The notes below the pieces were generated by a model that searched no databases, had not been told where the DNA came from, and saw only the letters and a list, made by a program, of their open reading frames with translations. 64,000 bases of DNA, taken from Bradysia coprophila (taxonomy: Eukaryota > Arthropoda > Insecta > Diptera > Sciaridae). The stretch spans positions 6,014,001-6,078,000 of the forward strand of contig NW_023503555.1 of NCBI RefSeq assembly GCF_014529535.1, read 5' to 3'. Position 1 is the first letter of the stretch, and each line of letters opens with the position of its first letter. Below, in pieces: positions 21,850 through 34,970 of this stretch. Position numbers and translations under genes: made by a program.

Positions 21850-22225
21850 ACAGTAAAGACACAACATAATAAAGACACGACATAATAAAGACACGACATA
21901 ATGAAGATCGATATAGTGTAGACTCGACATAGTATAGACTCGACATAGTATAGACTCGACATAGTATAGACTCGACATAGTATAGCTCGACATAGTATAG
22001 ACTCGACATAGTATAGACTCGACATAGTATAGACTCGACATAGTATAGACTCGACATAGTATAGACTCGACATAGTATTGACTTCACATAGTATAGACTC
22101 GACATAGTATACACTCGACATAATAAAGACACGACATTATATAGACACAACATAATAGAGACACGACATAATAAAGATCCATATAGTGAAGACACCACAT
22201 AGTGTAGACTCGACATAGTAATGAC
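21850..22225. repeat. 16-bp minisatellite (ACTCGACATAGTATAG)n
   Basis: About 23 units of 16 bp. The central block is almost pure, and the two flanks have drifted to AATAAAGACACGACAT-type units. Because 16 is not a multiple of three, all three minus-strand frames stay open, producing long fake proteins rich in YVESILCR-like repeats. No promoter or gene context supports translation. Confidence 0.95.
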
Positions 22226-22640
22226 CCTAACAGTAAGTATGGATTCACGGTCATCCGTTTTCCAGCAGTTTACATAAAAAGTGGAAACTAAGCAATACCA
22301 ATTTAAACGAAGAGGACACTAAGAAATTCATAACTAAAATCGGAAAACTGTTGCAACAAAAAACTGGAGAAAAGCGCTCGACAAATTTCTTGATACAACA
22401 ATATTCAATAGAAATTCAGAGAGGAAACTGTGCTACTGTGCATCAATTTTGAAAACGTTTGAAAATGACGATGCTAATGCCGTTTCAAACATATTTGATT
22501 TGCCATAAATATAAAAACTAATTAGAATAAGTTCTTTATAAAAAAAAAATTTTAATAAAAAAATCTGTAACTTCTTTTGAAAAAAAAATTTAAACGAAAC
22601 AATAGGTGCACCATGACGTTTCAAAACGGAAAACTAAATG

Positions 22641-25308
22641 TGTTGCAGTGGATATGTTGAGAAAGATGTTGTTAGACTGAGCGAAAATAATACTGTGTAT
22701 TTGGTATTTATAACATAAATGTCGTACAAAACAATAGCGTTATTAGTATTGGAATTTGCTTACTAATTTCCTTTATACCGTCGTCCGGTGCTATTGCACT
22801 CTTCATATTGCTTTTGCTTACAATGAAATATTGCACGATTGATATTTCAACACTTTCCCTTAATGAATATTTTAATCCTTCAAAATTTTTCATTATACAA
22901 TGCAAATATCAGTTCTAACATATTTCATTATATTCACAGAAAATCTGATACCATTCAAAATTTAGAACTACTTTAGATTCCAGTGATTCAGATTCACAAA
23001 TTTAAACTCAATTTTTCAAAGATCCATTCTGCAATCACTTTCCCTGAATCAAATACAATTTCTACGAATTTACTTCCCGCTTTCAATTTTCAATCGATTC
23101 GATTACGCGAATTTTCCATCAATCTACTGCCCCTTAATCGAATACCTCAACAAATGTTGCATATCAATACGTCTCCCATAATGGATATTAAACTCATTTA
23201 ATCTTCAGTACACTATTAGATGCAACATTACTATCCTCAGTTATCATTCAACAGGATAGCTTCAACACAACAGCCCAATGTCTTTGACCTGCCCACTGTT
23301 GATTCGATCAATTGCATTTGACCAATGTTATCTGTATGTCTAGTGTGTCTGGTGTAAAACTCAATGTTCGTTCTCGCCCCATACACTAGATATAGTAGAC
23401 ATTCTCTTGCTTTCTAAAACGATACACCAATGTATTAAATTAATAAATTCCAATTACCTCGACGTCCACACAGTTCTTGTTTTAATCATCAAATTTTTGC
23501 ATGTGCCAACTAAATTGTTGCTTGTACCAACCAATTTTGCTGCTTGTGCCAACCAATTTGTTGCTTGTACATACAAACCCATTGTTGCTAATTTTTGTGT
23601 TGCGTCCGACGACCAACCAATTTTTGGAACAGCACTATTTCACCTCCAACATTTCTATAGCTCAGTGATCATATCTCCTCAGGTTTCTGTTTATCTGTCC
23701 AGAACTATCACTTCCGATGCTACACCATGCACTTTGACCAGCGCATTCTACATTACGGTTGGCTATCCTCAATGAAATTTCTGTTTCAGCATCACAAATT
23801 TTCCATCCTTTTGTCCCAACCTTCCTGACCATTCCACAGGCCATAGATGACAATTTTTGATTAATTTGTTTTCCATGCCAACAGCCAAATCTCCACGTTG
23901 AACAACTGAGCGGCCAAAATCCAATTCACCGTTTGCATTGCCGTATCCTTGATCCTTGCTCGTGATTCATTCATTTGACTAAAACTTCCAAAAATCACGC
24001 CAGATTTTAACCCTTTTGTCTGTTGAATCCCTCTCACGCAACATCCATCCTGGACCTTAATGCGAAACTCTGATGACGATTTCCTCAGCATTCTTTTGAT
24101 CAGCCATTTAGAATTTACGTAAATGATCCATCTCAAAGTTGTTTTTACTGCGTAAAAACCAACGTCTTTGTAGCACACAGCCACTGGTCCGTCAATAGCC
24201 TGTTTTTACGGCACATAGCCAACGTTTTGTAGCTTACCGCCACTGGTACGTCACTGACCATTTTTCACTGGAAACTGGTTCTTTGGTTCTTTGCTTGCTT
24301 GAGCGACCACATCGGTTCTTCACTTACTTGAGTGACCAGTCAACCTTTTTCCTAAAACATGATATACCATAGGCTTCTAAATTGTCCAACCGTTACATAA
24401 CTGGCATTTCCTCAAGTTATCTGGACGGATTTTCGTCTTGAGTATAAACTCTTGACCCAGCGCCGTTACTCGCTGTTACCTTTTATTTCGATTGACAATT
24501 ATTTCAGCATTTGTATTCACATCTCACATTTGATAGACTAAATTTCTCCAATCAGCCGACTTTTACTCTAAACATTTAGTAAACACTTGATTGGTCTGAT
24601 TTTCTATCGCGTTTTACGTCCGACGACGGGCTCGTACTAGTACTTTTGTCTACGACAATTTTCAGCCTTTTTCATTTAATTTAAAAACTCACTGAAATCC
24701 GGAAATCCTTCTACGATTTGAATAATTTCTAGGTCGTATATTTCGCACTTATTTCGATTTACTTTTTAAAAATCTACTTCTCAAGGTGACGTGGCTCATC
24801 CCGTCTAAACATTTTCCGTCTTTTGCTGACTACAAATAATTGCACTTTTTTACTATTGCAATAGTCTCGAATGTTTTACACAATTCACTTGTAACCTCAT
24901 CAATGAATCTAACAATTCGCCTCTATTCACAATTTAGCATTAGATCTGTGATCCATAAATTCACTTTTAATTTCGATTCAACTACCGAATAAAAAAACAT
25001 CAAATTCCATTGAAGAATTTCAGCGCACAATTAAAACACAAAACACTTTTGTCAAGTCAGCAAAATCAGCGTAACCACGCTCTGGGCCCATAACCCTGTT
25101 GCAGTGGATATGTTGAGAAAGATGTTGTTAGACTGAGCGAAAATAATACTGTGTATTTGGTATTTATAACATAAATGTCGTACAAAACAATAGCGTTATT
25201 AGTATTGGAATTTGCTTACTAATTTCCTTTATACCGTCGTCCGGTGCTATTGCACTCTTCATATTGCTTTTGCTTACAATGAAATATTGCACGATTGATA
25301 TTTCAACA
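22641..25308 (-). mobile_element. young non-autonomous Copia-type LTR retrotransposon (TRIM/LARD-like)
   Basis: Two 212-bp direct repeats (22641-22852 and 25097-25308) appear identical by eye, begin TGTTG and end CAACA. The 5-bp target duplication AAATG lies at 22636-22640 and 25309-25313. On the minus strand the primer site GGGTTATGGGCCCAGA (25096-25081) follows the 5' LTR and matches the anticodon arm of initiator tRNA-Met, the known internal primer of Drosophila copia. The polypurine tract AAGGGAAAG (22861-22853) precedes the 3' LTR. The 2.2-kb interior has no recognisable gag, protease, integrase or RT, only ORFs up to about 120 codons. It carries small tandem duplications near 23500-23590 and 24130-24260. 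Mobilisation would need enzymes from an autonomous relative. Confidence 0.9.
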
Positions 25309-25313
25309 AAATG

Positions 25314-27930
25314 TAATGAAAACGGAGCCCACCTCAATGGACCCACCTTGATTGATTTGAAGGACAAACTTTCATTAATAAAGTATAATTTGGAACATAT
25401 TTCCCCTCCCACTTGAAACTCATTGTGTCCGTTCTATAAAGTCAACTGTTTCTATCTGGATGCCTAATTCAATTTTCGAAAATATGCCGGCTTACATATA
25501 GTTAGTCGTGGTCGTGGTCGTGGTTCGATACAATCCTAAACACGCTGGATGACTTTTACTTAGCACTCTATCCAGCTTCTAATCCAGTGAATCGATTTTT
25601 AAGAACCATTTTACTGTCTATGGCATATCCAAGACCCTTCATTTCCGCATAGAAACACTCTAAGATGACACTTCTGATAACCTTATCTTACTCGGTTACT
25701 AAACACAAACCCCATAGCCTCAAGTACATCGTACCGGCGATAGAAAACGAATAGAATCGGAAAATCGAAAAACAAAAATCAAAAATGTTTCACCGTTGAT
25801 TTGGATTTGTAAATGGTATTCCACAAACGTATTATGAGAAAATGATTTCTCAAATAATTATCAATTATCGTCATTCCGACTGTATATATACGCATTCAAC
25901 AAACGAAATCTACCCTTAAGAGGGAAACGTACTTCAGCGCAAATACGTCCTATCCTATACAATATACACCACGCCATAGCCGAACAAAAAAAAAAATGTA
26001 TAAAAATGAAAACCGCTCCAAGTCTAGTAGGTTTTTCGGGTATTTATATACACTTACATACCGTCGAAGACGAATAGCAATATCCATCCACCCCAAAAAT
26101 AATCAAATAAAAGAATTCCTGTCAGGATTAAAACGAAAACGTGACTCGAAAGCCAATAATGCTCTGTCATGTCGGGTTACAAACTCGTTGTGCCTAGCCG
26201 AACCAACAGGAAAAAAAATCAACCAAATAGTGGAAAGCTCCCTAGCTCTTCATTCTTATATTCATATCACCGCAAATATCACCATGTATTGCCATTTGTT
26301 TTTTTCTTCAGTTTCTTTCGTGTGCTCATCTTTTTCAGTTTCTTCATTTTGCATCCCCCTGTTGGTTAAAAAATATGATAATAAATCTCGTTGAATTGTC
26401 TGTCATAAATATTATGCTCGCCGCATTTTATTTGGGAAGAGGCTATAGAGTGTATGGCTTGCTCTGTGTGCGGTAGTATGTTCAAAAATGTTGTTTGTTG
26501 TTTATTATTTAAAAATATAATGAATAAGAGGCAATATTTTCGTAAGGGTGGCTTTTCGGTTTGGTTTCTGATTTTTTTTTTTTTTTCATAAATTTATATG
26601 TTCCAAGATGATGGATATAGTCGGTCGTATCCACAATAAATGTACTTTCGGAGTAAGGTAAACAAGTACACTTTTTATTTGCTCGAATTGAGTGAGTCGG
26701 GAAGCTTTATGTTTTATTTGGTAAACATTTTTATTGTTACAATTCTACGACTGAATCCGTTATGATTAATACGGAATGTTATACGCGATGTGGAAACGGA
26801 TGGAATGTGTTCGGTTTATGTTTTTATTTTCGTCTATACCACATTACACGACATCTTATTTAACATTTTTATTAAAAACGTGAGGTAATTTTCAATTTTA
26901 CATCTATTTTGGGTATGTTATAGCGACTCGAGAAGATTTCGGTTTTATGCGTTCGGATGAGTCAATGAAAAGGCAATGAAACGGTCGTTTTACGACTGGA
27001 TTTATTTGATTGTTCTGCTATTAGATTGAAAGTCGATTGGACGATTCCCATCTACTGGAGCATCATCCTATGGGTACGTTGCACTCAGATTAGCTCAAAA
27101 GCTGTTTCAGGGGACCGCTGTGTCATTTGTTTTCGATCATTCTTTTGTATCGAAAGAGTGGTACGTGCGTTTATGTTGGTGAGTTCCAAGTTTCAAAGGG
27201 TTAATTAAGACTTTTAACCTTTAACCGTCATCAGTTGCCTGTGAGTGCCAGTATTTTCATTGAAAAAGGTTTACAGTCACGCCGTAAGTGCACTTCAGAA
27301 TTTGAATTTTAAGTTAACGAGTATCTACCTGAATAAACGAACGAAAAACTTAATGGCGAAGCTTTCATCAGAATGAGACGATTTAACGCTGCACGCGATC
27401 TTTCGCTTCAAAAGAGCTTGGAAAAACAGATAAAGGTGTGACAAGAATCTAAGGGATAAATTACCCCATTTTCGTGATTCCCCCAAGCCAGGGACCATTC
27501 TTGATAAATTTTGATAGATTTCTCAAAATAGTCCCGAGGTTCGTCTCCTGCACTTGCCGTCTTGCCGAAAGTCATTTTTCATAGTCAATCCGAAAATTGT
27601 GCTGTAATTCCAGTTGCAGTAGAACTGTCAAAACTGGTGTCATTCGAAAACTATTGACTCCCCTTCAAACTCCCCATTCTACAAATTTCGTCCACTGTAT
27701 CAACAAAACACTACAATAACACACGCGAACCAAGGACTCATTTTATTGGCTATGTTGATACATCCGGAAGCGTCACAGTTAATATAAACTAAAGATTTGA
27801 TAAATCTTTCTTATTTGATTACCCTATTATCAAATGGAAACAAAGTCCTCTATGGCTGATGCCAACGCTCAGAGTAAAAATCGTTTGTAGATTATTCATA
27901 TCGAATCCTTAGGGCTTTTGATCAAAGCAT
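25314..27930. other. intergenic, nothing recognised
   Basis: No supported gene. It includes a GTCGTGGTC microrepeat near 25505 and a 12-base T run near 26571. Open frames of up to about 130 codons have no familiar features and no splice context. Confidence 0.45.
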
Positions 27931-27939
27931 TTTTAACTG

Positions 27940-28045
27940 ATTGCTGCAAAATCTGTTACTTCATTTGTTTTAACATGTATATGTGGCTATATAAGACCAC
28001 GCAAGTCAGAGCTCAATGCTCATTCATCGTTTTCGTCAGATTAAC
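27940..28045 (+). repeat. dispersed repeat copy
   Basis: The core CAAAATCTGTTACTTCATT (27947-27965) is followed by TGTTTTAACATG, GGCTATATAAGACC and CAGAGCTCAATGCTCATTC, matching the order in the 12-kb and 18-kb copies. Confidence 0.6.
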
Positions 28046-28096
28046 CAATTTCAACAATAAATAGTTATTTTCATACTTAGGACCTCCGTTGTATAT

Positions 28097-29882
28097 GAAT
28101 AATATTATTGGGAAATCTTTTTTTGTCAGCAAAATTATTCTTTTTTCGCAGCAAAATTATTTTTTTTATCAGCAAATTTATTCTTTTAGTTCAGCAAATT
28201 TATTGCTATTGTGACCAAATTTAATTCTTCGTCTGCAAATTTATTTTTTTGAAGCAGCAAATTTAATCTTATTTTGTCAGCACATTTATTTTTTTGCAAT
28301 CTGCAAAATTAAATATTTTTTTAGCTATTTTTTAGCAGCAAATTTATTTATTTCTATCAGCAAAGTTAATACTTTTGTCAACAAATTTATTTATTCGTCA
28401 TCAGCAAAATTAATTGTTTATTTTAGCTATTTTTTAACAGCAATTCTATTGATTTGCAACAGCAAATTTATTCTACTTTTGTCAGCAGATTTATTTCTTG
28501 TCATAAGCAAAATTAATTGTTTATTTTAGCTATTTTTTATCAATTTTTGGTGAAATGGATTTTCATATATTCTTTTCGTCACTAGTGGTGAAATGGACAC
28601 CAAAACCCAATGCTTATCGAGCAACACCTCTAACCATTCGGCTATTGAGATGTATAATCGCAGTGTAACAATTTTCAAAAGTTCATTTTTCGCAGCTGGT
28701 TGCAGAAAACGTTGTATGCAACACGTTGTGAAAGTGGTAGTTTTTGTCACATGCTTCGCTCGCTTCGCACGTTTGATAACATTACATCTAGTGACACAAA
28801 CTACCACTTTTCGCAACTAGCTGCAGAAATTACTATTTCACGTCTTACGTCAACGTAAATAGTTATTGACACTACACGGACAATTCATTTCTTTTTACGA
28901 AATGGATACCAATTTTCATTGCAGTTAAAAAGCGTTTTAACACGCCGAGCGATCCGGCCCATTGCCCCGGAGCGAAGCGGAGGGCCGCAATGCGAGCCGG
29001 GCGCCGGAACGGTGTCGGTAACTTAGGAGTTAATTTTTTTCTCTCGCATCGTCTAATAATTAGTCTGTGTAATGAATTAGCCCATAAAGAGCGTTTTAAC
29101 ACGCCGAGCGATCCGTAAACTTAGTTAAAGTGAAATTATTATGAAAGGTGTGCATCCTAGAAATTACGCATAGCGAAATTACGAAGCCCCATTCAAATCG
29201 AGGGATAAATGCTTTTTTAGGCACTAGGTGTGTAGATTGTCACTCGATACCGCAGGTCGAGCGTGACAATACACATCGTGTGCCTAAAAGATCTATCACC
29301 GAGTTGTGTACAACGTTTTTCGCAATAAAGGCAACGGAAAGTTCTACTTTTCGTCGCTTGTTGAGTTGACGTTTTCGTGTTAGTGGTGTTAGTGATATAA
29401 TTTTATATGTCCTACTGCGGGACATATGCTGATTGAAGATAGTAATTTTCCTACTTATAAAAAAATAAATTTGCAATTGAAACACTAATAAATTTGCTGA
29501 CAAAAAGCAATAACTTCGAGGTATTAATTTTGCTGTTCGAAGGCATTAAAAGTGCATATTACAAAACAATAAATTTGCTGACTACAAAGTAATAAATTTG
29601 CTGCCAGGGATTTGCTGCAAAAGAATTATTTTTGCTGCTTAAAGTCAGTAATATTGCTGCTCAGAAAGCAATAAAGATGCTGTTCGAGTACTAATAAGTT
29701 TGCTGAAAATAAGACTAATTTTGCTGATACAAAACACTAAATTTGCTGATAAAAAAGATTAAATTTGCTGCTAAAAAAAAATAAATTTGCAGAAAAAAAG
29801 AATAAATTTGCTGATGAAATAAATAATTTTGCTACTAAAAGAATAAATTTGCTGACAAAAAAATAGATGCCTAATATTATTC
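28097..29882. mobile_element. large foldback element with tandem-repeat arms
   Basis: The left arm (28097-28550) is about 14 diverged units of TCAGCAAATTTATT plus spacer. The right arm (29455-29882) is the same unit in reverse (AATAAATTTGCTGA). The outermost GAATAATATTA and its complement mark the ends. This arm design matches Drosophila FB and Galileo-like foldback transposons. The centre (28551-29454) carries a perfect-type hairpin (28731-28810), a second one (29219-29286), and a 25-bp exact direct repeat beginning AGCGTTTTAACACGCC (28931 and 29090). No transposase ORF. No clear target duplication was found. Confidence 0.8.
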
Positions 29883-29885
29883 TTC

Positions 29886-32800
29886 GTACCACGGACTATC
29901 TAAAAGTCTTTTTTAGCGTATTCGATTTCGAACTTCTCACATGCTAAAAAAGACTTTAAAATGAGTACACAGCTCGTGAATATCATTTTTCCTTTTACAA
30001 AGACTATTTGCAGGTGAAATGGCCTGCCAATAGCATCTACGTTCTTTGAGGGCCAAAATAAATTTTTGAAAACTATTTTACGCACTTCAAAAATCTGGGA
30101 AAATACGGGCTTTTTACAAGTGACACATTAAGAGAAACGATGAGAAACAGATTTAATACGAATCTATGGCGTTTTTTCGTAATATAGACGGTAGCGAAAA
30201 ATCTGGAAAATAAGGAAAATTCTGGAGAATAGGAAAAAGTTTTCCCGAAAATAGTCCCTATACTAAATAGGGTGTTTCCTTACACGAATGAAATCGAGAA
30301 TTTTTATACATTTTTTTGACTGAACGAATTTTCGGATCACCCTGTGTGATCCCAAAGTTGTGCGAACTTTTAATATAGAAGTTTATTGTTTCTACTGATT
30401 AAAATTTGTCTAGAATGGCCGTGAATACATGTTCAGTAGATTTGGAACATTTGAATTTCGCGCTTCTTTAAGTATAGACGTCATTTTGTATGTGTTTCAC
30501 CCATTACACGCCCATAGCAGACGTAATTTGCCTAAATTACACTCGTTTTTGCATAACTGACCACCATCTTGATTAACAGCGCCATCTACAAATTTAGACT
30601 TAGTTTTATATTTTTATAGGGTCAAGCGAGGACCAGAGAGTTTAAATCAGTTTATTTTAGTGAAATCGGTCAAGAATTGGATTTTATAAAGCAATTTTAA
30701 GTATTCATCGGCATCAGCTCTACAGATCAAACTATGGCGTCGGCGGCTTGCCAACATGTGGCGCTGAATTCATTGTCCCTCAATCTACAATAATCAACAA
30801 TAAAATTGCTTTTCACATCCAATATGAACCAAATGGCAACTCGCACCCGACTAGTGTGAACATGCATGCATTTTTCACCAACTGTGTATTGGCCTTGAAG
30901 TCCGAAATATATTATTATGCCAATTAGCACAAAAATAGAAATGTATTGTATGAAATACCAGTTCAAGTATGATTAGTCTAAGGTTTAAGATGTGTTAGTT
31001 TACAAGCTGGAATTCATACTATTCGTGAACCCCAAAACGTCCCTACTTCAGGTACGGCTATAAAAACTTAAGCTTGTTTTACATTTTTTTACACGAAGTT
31101 AAAGTTACCGAAAATCGCCATTATATTCCATGCTACACCAAACGGCATGGTTTTGTAAATGAATGTAAATTTTATTCATAAGAGAATGATTGTTCAGTTG
31201 CTCAGCATAGTTAAACTTTCCATGAAAACGTCCGGCACAAAGCACTATACTGAAATAATTCAAGTGGCAGTAATCATATAACGAGAGAGGAGCGAAGGCA
31301 ATAAATTCGGTATAGTCACTTTATGGTAATAAAATGCCATAAAATAATAGCTTTTAAATTTAACAACACATTTTGGCTGTAGTTTTGGGGATTATCTGTT
31401 GATGATTGACTCGAAATCTTTTTTTCCATAAATTGTAAATTTAACGAATTTATTAATCCTATCGTCTAGTTTATAAGGACTGCTAATAACTCACTCCAAT
31501 TTACTGAAAATAATGGATCTGCTCATTTAATTGTGAAATTATTTTCCATATTTCACATAATTACGGTAATTTTATTTGAATTATGGCAAATGGAGGCATG
31601 GATGAAAACGAAATGGGTTACTTGAGCCACTGACCGATTTGGACCATTTCAAATGAACGCTTCTTCAAGCAATTCATAGATATTCAGAGTGCTGTCCTCA
31701 AGTTCTGTGTAGACGACACCCTATTTTAAGCTCAGACAGCAACTATATCATTAGTGTAATTGTCAATCTACTACTTCTTTCGACCAATAGAATCATTGGA
31801 TGATGCGAAAGTAATTCGTTACATGAGGTAACAATTTTATGATAAAAGCAAACGCTTTTTGAGCAAGTGTAGAGTCTGTATATCCGAGCTGAAGATGCAT
31901 TCCACATAAGTTAAGCAATTATTTTTGAAGTATTTTAAAGTTTACATCTTGCTAAATTTCATTTGAATATGGGCTCCACAGATTATTTTTATAACAAAAT
32001 ATCTTAATTGTTCTTCAAAGAGGCAATCGGCATACATTTTAGGAACTTTGCGAATAGAGTAATCATCTACTGCGCCACTGTCTTTTTTCGTTTGCTTTCA
32101 ATTTAGAAAATTTTAACCACGTCAATTGAACCGAATATTCATTAGAAGGTCCACTGATGCACACAGTTGTATGGAAGAAATTTAGTATCGAAAACTAAAC
32201 CTTACTTTCTTCACTCAAAAGATCATGAGAAAATGATTAGCCATTAACATCACAAGGACAAAGTCCGAAAGTACTTTTCCGTATTGACTTTTGTATGCTT
32301 GCTAAGAAAATCGAAAATACAAGCATACAAGTTTTTTATTACGTTTCATCTGATGACAGTAAGGATGAGAAAATGTCTATTTTCTCCACTCTTTTTGACG
32401 GTGGAGAAAATATCTATTTTCTTCACTAAACTGTCAGATTGGTTATTGCTTTGAAAAATTTCCGAGAAAAACCTCGCACAAATGGAAAAAAGTAGAACGT
32501 TGTGTGGAAGAAAATAGGAAACTCCAACAAGAGCAACGATTTGCGGTCAGAGCGGAGGATAAAAGGATGCTATCGGTCCAGTAAACTGTCTTTCCTCATT
32601 CCTTATTTCATGTATTTCAAATGAATAGTCAGCATAATAAGGACATGATCCTCTAAATCTGAAAAGCAGCAGTTTCAGGAAGCAATTCAAACTGTCAGTG
32701 GTTTTAAAGTAGTTCCCGTTTGAGGTGTGCCAGACCCACTATCATATTCATGAATTCCGTTTGATTAATATTAAACTCGAGTTCACGCTTTTGCAACAAC

Positions 32801-34850
32801 ATTTCCACCGTATACCGTTGTTGTTTCAACTGCGACCGAAAATATGGATTTCCATTTCGCTTTAAACTTTCATCTTTCAACTTTCATTTTATGCATGAAA
32901 AACTATACACACACCATATGTCCGATGCGATATATATGTATAAACTGGGGAATGTCGTCTCTGCTACGATATGCATTTTCGCCGAATAAAAAAGGGAACA
33001 CAAAAACAAGTCAAAAATTTATCCTCCGATATGGCGATGGGTTGCTTTATATTCCGACAACATAAAATATTAAAAAATGAATTCCACATAAATTAGATAT
33101 CCAAAAGCACCTATCAAACAGCAAATAAGGTGTAAATGTCGCCAGAAAAGAAGGTAAAATGTGCGGTGAATATTTTATTCATTTTTTTTTGTTGGCGAAT
33201 ATATTTTATGCGACAAAGATTTAGTTTTCGTTTCTTGGAGTGGAGAAAAACGAGTCAAATTATGATTCAGGCTTTGGTATCAAATGGGATAGGTAATCGA
33301 GTATATTTTTCTCGTCTTCATATTTTTGTCTGAACACTTGCTCTCGGTACGTGTTGACAACTTATTTTCCGAATTATGAATCGGGTAGGAAATGGACGTT
33401 ATTTAGGATTCATATTGATACATAGAAACATGATCTAAATTCCGTTATGAGTGGAATGCTTCTTTTCGAAAAAGTTATTTTTGTCCACAAAAGAAATTGG
33501 TTTATTGTGGAAATTAATCGTTCGCATATAGATGTTTTGAGAGCCCTATAGTTCAATAACTGTACCTGTACCTAGTCATTTTCTGACCTCAGCTGAACCT
33601 TCGGAAGCACATGTCGTGGAAAACGTTGTGTCTACCAATGAATGTGCATATATGGCGAAATCGGTCGATTTATCTTGAACGTCATGTCATTAGTCATGTC
33701 AAAATAATATGAAAATGAGAGCGTTTGAATCCGTTTTCAAAATCGTCATTAGACCATACCTAGTAGTTTATATTCATTGGTGTTAGGGTGGCAGGAAAAA
33801 AAATGGAAATTGCATTTTCTTGAGTGAATGTTTATGGCCAGAGTTTAGCGATTTTATAACTTTTCCCCTAGTTGAACAAATAACTATTAACTATACAAAA
33901 ATAGGAGGCCTACGATCGGACTGTGTACATTTGAAAATTTCAGAGTATCAGATCAGGAGCCATTCAAAAATTTAGTACGTTCTTTCGGTACATATACTGT
34001 TTTTTCGCTTTGTTCTTCTTTTTTGCAACAATTCTAAGACCATCACTTTTTTCATAAAATGTCCTCATTTGTCCTCTTTTTTCAAAAAAAAAACTTCTTT
34101 TTTAAGTAAATTTGACGCGCAGCTCATACCACAGGTATGAATACAATAAAATCTTTAGCACGACAAAATTCCGTTCGCTTCGCTCGCCAGGCCCGGTCTG
34201 GTTATACTGGGCGATCGGGCGATGCCCGATGCACCTTTTGCTTTTTGGCCAACAAAGTTTTTTGGTCAGACCAACATAGTTTATTTAGGCGCCTCTGGTT
34301 GGACTGGCCAGAGAGGATGGTAAGAGAGTGGTTGAAATGACATTGATCCCATGGACACGGGGCAAGCAATACACTGATTTGGGATGCAGCTTGCACGGAC
34401 ACATTGGCTCCTAATAACCTACGCTAATAACCTATCACAAGACAGGCCGGTAGAGAAGCGGAGGACAAAGCGAAAAGAAAAACTACGAAATACGACCTGT
34501 TGATAAACCAAAATTACTGTTTCGTGCCTTTCGCCGTTGAAACGATGGGTCTGTGGAGTGAAGAAGCAACCCAATTCTTTAACGTTTTAACAAAAAAAAT
34601 AGCAACAACGACACACGAACCGAGGTTGAGATCGTTTCTCCAGCAGCCAGCGTCTCAGCATGGCTATTCAGAGAGGTAATGTGGCGGCGGTTATGGGTAC
34701 GTTTCGATCATGTGATAAAATGGATGAAATTTTTGATGTTTTGACGTAGCTACTAGCTATGTATGTATTAATGCCAAAAAATTTATAAAGTTGTTCAAAT
34801 GCTGACTGGTGAAAAAAGATAAATTTCTATGTGCTATCTAATTACTCCAT
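29886..34850. other. long intergenic stretch, no gene recognised
   Basis: About 30040-30260 shares CCAAAATAAATTTTTGAAAA, GAAAAAGTTTTCCC and AAAATAGTCCCT with 47815-47975. A short inverted pair TCTATTTTCTCCAC/GTGGAGAAAATA lies at 32377-32413. A hAT-end-like CAGGCCCGGTCTGG near 34189 precedes GGGCGATCGGGCGATGCCC. Open frames are short and featureless. Confidence 0.45.
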
Positions 34851-34854
34851 AAAG

Positions 34855-34970
34855 TCATTTGCTATCGACACTGTCGACAAAAATAAGCAACATGTCCTCA
34901 CCAAGTTCTGTTATATAGCAAGATGTGTAATGAGAGGCTAATGAAGTAATAGATTCTGTATCGAACTTCA
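34855..34970 (-). repeat. dispersed repeat copy
   Basis: The plus-strand core AATGAAGTAATAGATTCTG (34940-34958) is preceded by CTATCGACACTGTCGACAAAAATAA, the complement of the family's second block. Minus orientation. Confidence 0.65.

Noticed and set aside
21826..22216. Three overlapping repetitive minus-strand ORFs (YVESILCR-type)
   Set aside because: They are automatic by-products of a stop-free 16-bp satellite in all phases. No promoter, signal or conserved domain.
21850..22225. CRISPR array from the regular 16-bp repeat
   Set aside because: There are no unique spacers between repeats, and the context is eukaryotic. It is a simple minisatellite.
23407..24184. Possible pol remnants inside the Copia-type element
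   Set aside because: Neither strand shows protease, integrase, RT or RNase H motifs, and the ORFs are short and partly made of tandem duplications.
34137..34340. ORF with RSGYTGRSGDARCTFCF
   Set aside because: It overlaps a repeat-like GC-rich patch and has no splice context or known domain.
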